The notes beneath the pieces are model-generated. The model was given only the letters and a program-made list of their open reading frames with translations, was not told the origin of the DNA and did no database searches. Shown here one piece after another: positions 54,920 through 64,000 of a stretch of 64,000 nt of DNA. Numbering within the stretch: the first letter of the stretch is position 1; each line of letters begins with the position of its first letter. A program made the position numbers and the translations under genes. The stretch comes from Lumbricus terrestris (lineage: Eukaryota; Annelida; Clitellata; Crassiclitellata; Lumbricidae), in the NCBI GenBank assembly GCA_949752735.1, contig OX457042.1, positions 27,406,478-27,470,477 of the forward strand. Reading direction: 5' to 3'.

Positions 54920-55680
54920 TAATTTCCCGCCTTGGATTTTTCAACCTCTTGCTCACATACTTAGCCGTAGCCATTTGTGTTTCCCCTCCTACAGTATACC
55001 AAAATACCTGCGCGCGCCCGTGGCTGCAAGTGCAGCCTAAAATATTCAAATAATGCAATGCCATTTTATGCCACATCATATAAAATATTACATTGTTTTC
55101 ACATCATAATATATGCGGCCTATATACTATTATTAGATGCTGGCCTACGCATAAAATGAGAGAACAAATGAAATAATCGCTTAGTGTCGTCATTAGATAG
55201 GTCATTAGGCCTACTATTATAAACTACACAATACTAAAATCGTTAAAAACTAGCGGTTTTATATATAAATATATATATATTCAATAAATCCTCATGGCAC
55301 GCAGTGTCTTACATTGAACATCGATTGATCATTTGATCAACTTATTTTTTAAATTTAAAAATATACTTTAATTTAATGCTCTGATTTATTCAGTTTTCGC
55401 CATTATAATCGTGAATAGTGAAAAGTCATGAGCTGCTGTGAACAACCAATAAATTTCAATCAATCAAGTTAATATATAATTATAATATTTATCTTACTTA
55501 ATTAATTATTAATATAATTAATACAATAAATATAATAAATATCAGTCAATCAAGCTAAAATTTTACAATTATTTATTAAGCTTACGTGTATAACCAAAGC
55601 GAGGCAACAGGATGCGACGGCAACATCAATCAAGTAAGATAAATAATTTCTTAGGACCACCCTAGGCTACATAGATAAAC
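54920..55680. other. AT-rich, nothing recognised
   Basis: No supported exon. AATCAATCAA and TATA words only. Confidence 0.35.
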
Positions 55681-55727
<47 letters not shown>

Positions 55728-55779
55728 AGGAAGACTTCTCACTAACATATATATATATATATTAGTGAGAAGTCTTCCT
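55728..55779. repeat. 18-bp perfect inverted repeat around (AT)n
   Basis: AGGAAGACTTCTCACTAA (55728-55745) and its exact complement (55762-55779) enclose a 16-nt AT core, next to (AT)n at 55683-55725. Confidence 0.88.
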
Positions 55780-55982
55780 GGTAGCCATGGAGACCGTATA
55801 TTCGTCTTTGTCCTGTCCAATAATCGATGTGACGTATATTATACCCGTCGTCGTCGTCGTCTGCTTGGATTTGATTTATGTAGCACCCGATTGTTGTTTA
55901 CGATTGCCCGTCGAGACTGAGTATTCACTGCGTGTACGTCGTTTCATTCGCACCAGCAATTAGACCGATTCCATGGCAATTC

Positions 55983-56952
55983 ACCACCACCACCACCACC
56001 ACCACCACCAGCAGCACCAGCAGCAGCACCAGCAGCAGCTGCAGCAGCAGCAGCAGCAGCAGCAGCAGAGGCAGACCCACCGTGGCGTGTTATCAATGGT
56101 CCAGCGAAAATTCCTCATTTAGTACAAATCAACTCTCCTCATTATTTCGTCTCCCATCCCTCCTCATTCATATTGCTCCTCCTCTTCCTCCTCTCCATCC
56201 TTCTTCTACTCCTCCTCTTCCTGCTCTTTCTCCTCCTTCTTCTCCTCCTCTCCCTTCTCCTCCTCCTCCTCCTTCTCCTCCTCCTCCTCTCCCTTCTCCT
56301 CCTCCTCCTCCTTCTCCTCCTCCTCTCCCTTCTCCTCCTCCTCCTCCTTCTCCTCCTCCTCTCCCGTCTCCCCCTCCTCCTCCTTCTCCTCATCTCCCTC
56401 CTCCTTCTCCTCCTCCTCTTCCTGCTCTTCCTGTTTCTTCCTCTTCCGCTTCTGCTCCTTTTCTTCTTGCGCTTCCTATTCTTCCTATTTAATATTTCAT
56501 CCTCCTCCTCCTCGTCCTCACTTCCTCATTCTCCTTCTTCCACCCAATCTTTCTTCATCACCTGTCTTCCCCCCGCTTTCTCTTCCTCCCAATAATCTGT
56601 CTTCTCCCCACTTCTTTCTGCTCCCTTGTAAATATATCTTCCCGCCCTTTCTTCTTCCCGCTTTTTCTTCTTCCCCGCCCTTTCTTCTTCCAGCCCTTTC
56701 TTCTTCCCGCCCTTTCTTCTTCTTTCCGCCCTTTCCTCTTCCCGCCCTTTCTCCGCTGACGACTTCGTCTCATTAATTTAATCTCTCGAAGAATATTTTC
56801 TTTATATATATACAGATTACAAGTGAACCGCGAACTCCGCTTCCACTGCCTCCCAATCCCTCTCCTCCTCACTCCTTCTCCCTTCCCCATCCCTCTCTCC
56901 CTCCTCCTCCTCCTCCTCCTCCTCCTCCTCCTCCTCCTCCTCCTCCTCCTCC
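55983..56952. repeat. (CCA)n/(CAG)n and long polypyrimidine tracts
   Basis: (CCA)n then (CAG)n to about 56070; (CTC/CTT)n about 56160-56560; CCCGCCCTTTCTTCTT repeats about 56640-56760; pure (CTC)n 56900-56952. Leucine/serine/proline-repeat ORFs are artefacts. Confidence 0.92.
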
Positions 56953-57138
56953 CCTGTCCTCTTCCCTTTATACTTCCTTGTCGTTCGCTGTCACAGCCGA
57001 CGGCCATAAATCGAGATCTGGGCTTTCAGCGCTCTGTTGACCGCTGCAGCTTAGCCGATCAGAACGACGACAACTTCGAATGCCTACGACGTACACACTG
57101 ACGCACACGCACACAGACGCGGACAAAGCAGCCAAAGG

Positions 57139-57145
57139 ATAAGAA

Positions 57146-57206
<61 letters not shown>
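57139..57206. repeat. (AAG)n microsatellite
   Basis: Pure AAG run, followed by TCTCTGTG repeats at 57235-57290. Confidence 0.93.
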
Positions 57207-57207
<1 letters not shown>

Positions 57208-57388
57208 TTCCGTCGATCTGACAACACCTATCCCTGTCTCTGTGTGTCTCTGTGTGTCTCTGTGCGTCTCTGTATGTCTCTGTATGTCTCGCTCCCTCTC
57301 AATCTCGCTGCATCCGTTCGATCGCGTATACGTAATAGTCAGCAGCGGCGACGGCGCACACGGATTGAAGTCGCGAAACAAAGGTCGC

Positions 57389-57396
57389 TATATAAA
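57389..57396 (+). promoter_or_regulatory. TATA box, candidate promoter
   Basis: TATATAAA in a CpG-rich 200-bp stretch (57300-57500), about 390 bp upstream of a signal-peptide exon with a consensus donor. TSS would be near 57420. Confidence 0.45.
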
Positions 57397-57647
57397 TGTC
57401 TGCGACGTTGAAGAGTAGGAGTAGGAGGAGCAAGCTGATCAGTGAGAGGAGTCTGCTGCTAGTCGAAGAGTCGACATCGGTCGAAGAGGTTCGTCTGCTG
57501 ACGAAAGCTAGCGACGAACGAGGATTACCTAGATTAATCTAATCTTATCTAACCTAATCTAATCTTCAGAAGAAAGACAAGCAGAAAGAAGAGCAAGGAA
57601 GAGACAGAAGAAGAAGGACAAAGAACGACACAGCCAGCCAAACAGAC

Positions 57648-57755
57648 AGCCAAACAAACAGACAGACAGACAGCCAAACAGACGGACAGATAGACAGCCA
57701 AACAGACAGCCAAACAGACAGACAGACAGATAGACAGACAGACAGATAGACAGAG
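57648..57755. repeat. (CAGA)n/(CAAA)n in the candidate 5' UTR
   Basis: Tetranucleotide array ending about 25 bp before the candidate ATG. Confidence 0.9.
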
Positions 57756-57780
57756 CGGAGGCAGAAGTGTGGCAATAGCA

Positions 57781-57863
57781 ATGGATCGCGGTTGGCAGTT
57801 GGCGTTGCTGCTAATGACGAATTGGGTTCGGCTGATGATCTGTACGGAGGACAGTTTCACTGG
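57781..57863 (+). CDS. Candidate first exon encoding a signal peptide
   Basis: ATG at 57781 opens 27 codons plus two bases, then a perfect donor GTAAGT at 57864. The peptide has MDRGW, a hydrophobic core LALLLMTNWV and then CTEDSFT, as in a secreted or type I membrane protein. It lies about 360 bp downstream of a CpG-rich TATA promoter candidate. I cannot identify the protein: no later exon is recognisable in the remaining 6 kb, so the first intron would be long or the gene leaves the window. Short ORF plus donor can occur by chance. Confidence 0.45.
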
Positions 57864-58356
57864 GTAAGTCCATCCATTGCTCTATTACACCATCATGCAT
57901 CATCGGCCCATCACTCGACCGAATGACCGACCGAATGACCGATTGGCCGAAGCGCTAATCGCATTTGCTGTCCCATTCTCCGACCGTCGTCGTTGGTAGA
58001 ACTAATGATCTGTCGACATGCAACGAGACATGAGAGACAGCTAATATACAATGCAATGCAATACAACACAATGCAATACAATACAATGTGACGTCGCCAA
58101 CTATAATGGACGGACAGCGTTGAAATGCATTATTCAATAATTCTCGTGACGTAAGACAATCTAATTAGTTAAGTGAATATATATAAACATTATATATACT
58201 ATATACTATATATACATTATATATACATTCTATATCTACATGTATATATATGCAACGATTCTGAATTTCTTCATCTTCATCGTCGTCATCCTTCTTTTCT
58301 TCCGGACTCTGATGCTATTCACATTCCGTCTTCTGTTACTGTCCTCAGTTGCCTCA

Positions 58357-58443
58357 TCTCCTCCTCCTCCTCCTCCTCCTCCTCCTCCTCCTCCTCCTCC
58401 TCCTCCTCCTCCTCCTCCTCCTCCTCCTCCTCCTCCTCCTCCT
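58357..58443. repeat. (TCC)n microsatellite
   Basis: Near-pure TCC, about 29 units. Confidence 0.95.
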
Positions 58444-58560
58444 CTTCCAATTATGTCTTATCATTCTGCATTCTACCGCTTTCTTCTATTTTCCTCTCCT
58501 TTTCCCCTTCTTCCTTCTCCAAGCTATTTCGTCTCCTCCTCGTCGTCCTACTCTTTACCC

Positions 58561-60373
58561 CATGGGCGTCCGCAGGAATTTTTCTAGGGGGGCGCAGATT
58601 TTATAAATTGTCACAGTGGCTAAATAGGTTGTCGAAAGCAACCGATCACTCCGCCTTCGTCGCTCGCTTCTTCTGCTCTGGCTCCCTGTCGATCAGCTGT
58701 CACGGAACCCAACATGCGAAAAATCATAGACATTCATTGTAAAAACTGTTATGATAGTCAAATTTTATGTGACTGTAATCTGACCTTACTGTTGAAATAA
58801 CAATTGCAATCGTCTGGGTTCAATGGGTCCTTATATCCAAACTGATTTAGCACTTCACGAATCCGCTTCTGCTGTCTGAAATTGTTTCTGAAGTACGATA
58901 TACATGTACAATGTACATAGTTACACTCTTTAGGTCTATACAGAGACCTGATTAACGGTGGTCACTGGTTGTTGATCAAATGAATCCATGTTTCTACCCT
59001 CATATAAGTTCCATATTGAATTACCTTAATTTCTATGACAGGCCTACCCGATGTAGGCTATTCCTAAGCCTATATAGGCCTACTGGTATTTAGTTTTAAA
59101 AAGTCTGACCGTCTACAGAACTTAACTTCAAACGAAAATGAAACGCCCTTGACAGTGTGTTCAGTTCCCAAATCCCAACAAATTGCCCTTCGCTTTGAAT
59201 GAGCGGGAAGCTTTTGATCCCTTGTGTTGTGAGTCTTGTGACCTCAATGATCAATCTGCCAGCAAGGTCGTTATTCCTCTGCTTCCCTAAGCTCCCTTCC
59301 CTCTCCGCTCGTATATATATACATATATATATATATGTGTGTGTGTGTGCCACCCTATCAAGTATCAACTTTGATGTTACCCGGTATGTTTCCTCTTCTC
59401 TCCCTCCTCTCCCTTTCTTTCTCTGTCCCTTCTATACCCTTTCCTCTCTGTCTCTTGCTGGCACCCTCGCTATCTTGATCTGTTATCCCCTCTCTGAAAT
59501 CAACCAAGGCTGAGTCAACGCATCGTGTATAATAATAATGCACCTCATCCTATAGTATATGTATATATATATATTATATATAATATAGGCAGTATAATAT
59601 TATAGGACTCCATGTATAGTTGTATACTATAGAAATGCAGTAGTTCCGAAGCTAGCAGGATATTTAAAGTGTCAAAACGCGTGTTGGCTGGCATCTAAGC
59701 TGATTTTTTACATAGTCAGTGTCAGATACTGTCGCTTCAGTCAGTGCTAATTAAGTTTGTTTATATAAACTACACTACTATAGGCTATGCGACTACATTC
59801 GCGCAGGGCTGTTTTTAAGGAATTTTTAGAACTGCACAACCCCTTCTTTCCCTTCCCATCCTCCATGGTAAATTACTTCCAATTGGATGACAATGACCTT
59901 TTTTGCTAGTTTTCACTGCACAGAACTTGTGACATTACTGCTTCTACAACTGCACAAATCCATTTAGAACTGCACATTTTGTGTAGAACTGCACGTTAAA
60001 AAAGCCCTGCATTCGCGTTTCACCGGCTGACTCTCGTAGTTCTAGTGATCGCCTGTAACAACACAAGAGTCCCTGTTAGAGGTCACCCGATACCAATTGC
60101 TTAGCAATTAGGCGATACGACTGAATGGCATTTTGTCGTATCGCGTTAACAGTATGAATTTCCATATTACCACAAGAGAACTACAGGCTACCTATACGTT
60201 ATGCGTCCAAAGAAAGATAGGTCCAACCGATAGAACCCACCAATAATCATGTTGAAAATCGCATTGTAGATTTGTAATAGTCATAACCAAATAATATAAA
60301 GTTATCTGCAAATATGCGGAAAATCCAGGGGGGCGCACTTGCGCCCCCTTGCGCCCCCCTGCGGACGCCCATG
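58561..60373. mobile_element. hAT-like element, 1.8 kb, non-autonomous
   Basis: Perfect 16-bp inverted ends CATGGGCGTCCGCAGG (58561-58576) and CCTGCGGACGCCCATG (60358-60373). Perfect 8-bp TSD CTTTACCC (58553-58560, 60374-60381). No transposase visible. Contains a nested MITE at 59814-60009. Confidence 0.92.
59814..60009. mobile_element. hAT-type MITE nested in the 1.8-kb element
   Basis: Ends CAGGGCTGTTTTTAA and TTAAAAAAGCCCTG. Perfect 8-bp TSD CATTCGCG (59806-59813, 60010-60017). Interior repeats AACTGCACA. Confidence 0.93.
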
Positions 60374-60381
60374 CTTTACCC

Positions 60382-60693
60382 TCCTTGTCCTACTCGTTCC
60401 TGCATGTCCGCTTCCTTGTCCTCCTCTTTGCCATCATCTTGCCCTCCTTGTCTTTCTCCATCTTTCGCTTTGTCCTCCTTTCTGTCCTACTCTTTGCCCC
60501 ATGCTTCTTCTTCTCCTATTCCTCCTGTATATCAGTTTCCGCCTTGGGCCATGCCGCGCGTTTCCATCCCCAACAATAGCAGCCTAACTGGTTCCATATC
60601 CGCACAGTTCTCAGCACTCAGTTTCGCGTCCACATGGATATTGAATCAGAGCATCTTCTTATAAAAAGTAGAGTACAATATAGTTCATTTATC
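60382..60693. other. Pyrimidine-rich flank
   Basis: CCTTGTCCTCC-type low complexity continuing from the left flank of the 1.8-kb hAT-like element; no gene. Confidence 0.4.
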
Positions 60694-60701
60694 GGAATCG
60701 T

Positions 60702-60822
60702 CCGTGCTTAAAGTGCATAAAAAGAAGGACCTGGACGCCCTTACTTTTTCAGGCTGCAGCGCTGGCCCAATGAGTGTAAGGACGCCGTCCATGACCGTCC
60801 ATGCAGTCACGCTTTAAGCCTA
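60702..60822. mobile_element. hAT-type MITE (CAGGGCTTAAAG family), reverse copy
   Basis: Reverse orientation relative to 4762-4939: GTGCTTAAAGTGCATAAAAAG to ACGCTTTAAGCCTA. TSD GGAATCG(T/C), 7 of 8 (60694-60701, 60823-60830). Confidence 0.85.
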
Positions 60823-60830
60823 GGAATCGC

Positions 60831-61405
60831 AATAATAAATTGTGGTCTCGGGATTTCCACAGCGCCCTAAAAAGCGAAATCGCGACAACAAGATAAAAAA
60901 AATCGATTCGTTCAAGATCCAAGGAATTCACAGCTCATTCATTTACTTAGCGCCATAAAATTTGCGCGGATTGGGATACCTCCATATATATACATGCGCC
61001 TGCTGCTCACTCCGCCACCAGTCGCACTCTGCCAGTGCCAGTCCCAAGCCTGTATAATGGAGGAGGGCGTCGCTAATGGTCTTTGTTACCACACAGTGAC
61101 GTTAAGCTCCAATTACCACCGCTGCTAAGGATCCCCTCTGTCTCGTGCTATCGCAATCTTTAGAGTATCCCCTTTTTGCCGAGATTGGGTCGGATTGCTC
61201 CTGGGTAGTAGCGTTGAAGAGGCGCTATAAAAATTACCGTAATGAATGAAGGAAGTGTAGCCTAAGCGAATCATTCCAGGCAGTGTTGTCTTGATATCTT
61301 TGTCACAATTTCGCTATCTTCAAAGCTGTAAGGTCTAATCGCGTTGTGTAGCTGATGCGCTGGCGAAAAGAGACCCTCCCCTTTCGCAGAGGGTAGTGAG
61401 GCCTG
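60831..61405. other. Mixed DNA with a LINE 3' tail scrap
   Basis: GAAGAGGCGCTATAAAAATT..AATGAATGAA near 61210-61250 looks like a LINE 3' end. Nothing else recognised. Confidence 0.4.
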
Positions 61406-61409
61406 TGTC

Positions 61410-61815
61410 TGGCAACCAATACAATACATTACCATACGGTCCATACCGCAGGCAATAGGCCTACAATACATTACCATGCGACCTGCAATACAATGTCTTA
61501 CCATACCGCAAGCAATAGGCCTACAATACATTACCATACGGCTTGCAATACAATGCATTACCATGCATTCAGCAAGCAATAGGCCTACAATACATTACCA
61601 TATACGACCTGCAATACAATACATTACCATACCGCAAGCAATAGGCCTACAATACATTACCATACGGCTTGCACTGCAATGCATTACCATGCATTCAGCA
61701 AGCAATAGGCCTACAATACATTACCATACGACACGCAATAAAATGCATTACCATACCGCAAGCAATAGGCCTACAATACATTACCATACGGCTTGCAATA
61801 CAATGCATTACCATA
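61410..61815. repeat. Minisatellite, about 57-60-bp unit
   Basis: Seven or so units of GCAATAGGCCTACAATACATTACCATACGG then CAATACAATGCATTACCAT, with alternating variants (CCGCAAG / CATTCAGCAAG) suggesting a double-length higher-order unit. Confidence 0.88.
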
Positions 61816-62112
61816 CGACTGTATTTTGATACTACCCTCCTTCCGACGTTTAAAAGTCCATACACGATTCCACGACAGAGAATCAATGGCGCCAAGTAAT
61901 TATTAATGAAGCACTTCTTGGTCAAGGTCTTTACTGACTGACCGACTCCTCAATGCCAATGGAGACAAGCGAACCCACGTTGCACTTCTCGTTACTATAG
62001 CCAAACTCTCGATATATAATCCCTCAGCTGAGTCGGCGCGTGATTGAAGCACTTATATAATTATTATAGAGTCTAATTATGGTGTGTAAATCAGTGCTTG
62101 CGTTAAACACGG

Positions 62113-62755
62113 CCCTGCTTAAAGTGCAGAAAAAGAAGTGCCTGGACGTGACGTCCTTTCCCATTCCAGACTGTGTTGGCTTGATAAGTGGCAGGACGGT
62201 GTCACGAAATAGAGTATCCCCCATATTAATCGTATCCCCTCCTAGATGAAGAGAAGTTGAAAGAAGGCAATTCCGCGTGTATTTGTCTTTTCAAATTAAC
62301 TTCCATCTGCTTTGTTTTGAACAATGACACTAACGTGTAGCGGCTGTAGCCTATGTTTATTCCTACCAGAAAATTTTGCTTGCTTTGATTTTAGAGCACT
62401 TAGAACATTTAGCACGCTTAAGAACACTTGGAGCCACCAAGTAAATTCGAGTTGCCTTGCTCTGAACATTGTTTAGGACACTTAAAACAATTAGAGTAAC
62501 TTTAAATATTGATTATAACATAAACTTTTCAATTATACGCATTTTCAATAAGAGAGATATAATGGTTTATTCCCCCCCCCGGATAGTCTAGACCGGTATA
62601 TTCTATCCGGGGATAAATTAATTCACCATCGGATAGCTTTAAGGGGGATAGAATATCACGTGAAAACGGAGTTCAGATTTGAAAATAAATGCGTGCAAAA
62701 ATAATATGGAATCTGAGGATGCCGTTCATGATCGTCCAGTCATACTTAAGCACTG
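62113..62755. mobile_element. hAT-type MITE copy split by an insertion
   Basis: The left part 62113-62201 (CTGCTTAAAGTGCAG to GGCAGGACGG) and right part about 62668-62755 (GTTCAGATTTGAAAATAA to CTTAAGCACTG) are consecutive in the full copy at 4762-4939, reverse orientation. About 465 bp between them begins ATAGAGTATCCCCC and ends GGGGGATAGAATAT, an inverted pair. Confidence 0.7.
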
Positions 62756-63290
62756 CTGTAAATGTGACATTATGCTGGTATTATGGCATAACACGTAAGA
62801 GATATATGATAGAAATAAGATAATTTATTATTATATTGCATGAGAATCGTATATTAAAACATTATTATCTAAGATAATAATATTATGTATGACTGATATA
62901 TAGGTTATATTATATATATATTGTATAAAAAGAGACTGATATGAAATAGCATATATTCCTATTATGATTTCATGGAATCTATTATCCCATCAAGACTGAA
63001 ATAGTCAAAATGTACGTTGCAGTTTCATACCTGCTTGAACGGCGCAACAAATATTATGCTTAATACAAAATATATATTATATATATAATGTATGCATATA
63101 TATTATATATATATCTGCGATGATTGCATTTACAACGATCATTGCGACTGGTGGCCATAATCACCGGCGTCGTCGTTGTCGACCAACCTATATAGAGTGT
63201 GTTGCCTAGGTTACGATGTTTTATGCCAGGTATACATGCAAGGTTACCTAGGCAACCAACATTTAATAACAGCGGCGTTTAAATAAAACT
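62756..63290. other. AT-rich, nothing recognised
   Basis: TA-rich DNA with no supported exon. Confidence 0.35.
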
Positions 63291-63299
63291 TCGGTGGAG

Positions 63300-63840
63300 C
63301 ACTTGTGTTGGAGGCAGCAGAGGACGAAGAGGAGGGGGTGGACAAGGACAATGATGAGGACGAAGAGGAGGGAAAGGACAATGGTGAAGGACGAGGACAT
63401 GGAGGGTGCGGAAAAGTGGAGGACGAGGAGAAGAAGAAGGACGAGGAGAAGGACAAGGAGGACAATGAAGAGGACAAGGACATGGAGGGGTGCGGAAAAG
63501 AGGAGGATGAGGAGAAAGAAAAGGACGAAGAGAAGGACAAAGAGGACAAGGACAATGATGAGGACGAGGACATGGAGGGTGCGGATAAAGAGGAGGATGA
63601 GGAGAAGGAAAAGGACGAGAAGAAGGACAAGTAGGATCATCTGAAGGACAATAATGAGGACGAGGACATGGAGGGATGCGGAAAAGAGGAGGACGAGGAG
63701 AAAGGAAAGGACGAAGAGAAAAACATGGAGGATATATAAGGTATGAGATAAGGACAAAGAGGAGGAGAAAGGCAAGCAGAAGGAAGAGCAGGAGGGAGGA
63801 GGAGGAGGGAGGAGGAGAGAGGAGGAGTAGAAGGAGGAGG
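63300..63840. repeat. Purine-rich minisatellite
   Basis: GAGGACATGGAGGG(T)GCGG recurs near 63399, 63479, 63568 and 63665 (period 80-97) in GGA/GAA-rich DNA. The acidic/lysine-rich 109-residue ORF (63305-63634) is probably a by-product. Confidence 0.8.
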
Positions 63841-64000
63841 GAGAGGATTTGGAAGAGAAGGATGATACGGAAGAGCTGGAGCAAGGAATCACAGATTGCG
63901 TCTGCAGTAATTGAACGAGTGGATCTGAATGGGAGAAATTCTGACGAATTGATTGAAAAGCAGAGCGAAACCTAAAACTTTACGTCTGTCTGTCTGTCTA

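Noticed and set aside
56173..56595. Leucine- or serine-repeat ORFs in the pyrimidine tracts (also 58240-58742, 28242-28592)
   Set aside because: Trinucleotide repeats open in all frames.
63305..63634. 109-residue acidic/lysine-rich ORF
   Set aside because: Arises from a GGA/GAA minisatellite; no start context, splice sites or conserved domain.

Overview
This is eukaryotic (metazoan) DNA, not bacterial. It holds a spliced gene with GT-AG introns, tRNA-derived SINEs, LINE fragments, many DNA transposons with intact target-site duplications (TSDs), abundant microsatellites and one very large Ty3/gypsy-type LTR retrotransposon. The repeat mix suggests a marine invertebrate. I cannot place the species.

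Layout. 566-4562 is a decayed DNA transposon (TIR TAGGG.., 8-bp TSD) that carries a nested hAT-like element (2589-4034). A hAT-type MITE sits at 4762-4939. 10094-23348 (+) is the only confidently reconstructed host gene: eleven exons joined by ten canonical introns give 538 codons of an adenylate-forming acyl-CoA synthetase of the 4-coumarate-CoA ligase/luciferase type. Only a short N-terminal exon is missing. Its introns are full of SINEs, LINE 3' ends and MITEs. 28795-31790 is a mariner element (DD37D transposase remnant) split by a 1.8-kb hAT-like element that itself carries a 90-bp tandem array. 34877-37086 is a second TAGGG.. transposon, containing a SINE that contains a MITE.

37735-53122 is the main object: a 15.4-kb LTR retrotransposon on the minus strand. 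Its 3.46-kb LTRs are almost identical, and it has a PBS, a polypurine tract, a short TSD and one intact gag-pol frame of about 2,183 codons. Three things about it are unusual. The reading frame opens inside the LTR and runs through the primer binding site. The LTR has a degenerate period of about 200 bp. The long 3' untranslated region carries seven copies of a hairpin-plus-tail motif whose tail is complementary to the element's own PBS.

53123-64000 is mostly simple repeats, a hAT-like element (58561-60373) with a nested MITE, MITE copies and a minisatellite. It also has one plausible promoter plus signal-peptide first exon (TATA at 57389, exon 57781-57863) of an unidentified secreted or membrane protein whose remaining exons I cannot find.

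Apart from the synthetase and that first exon, nearly everything explained is mobile DNA or simple repeat. Coordinates of TIR/TSD-bounded elements and spliced exons are exact readings. Coordinates of SINE/LINE fragments and microsatellites are approximate.
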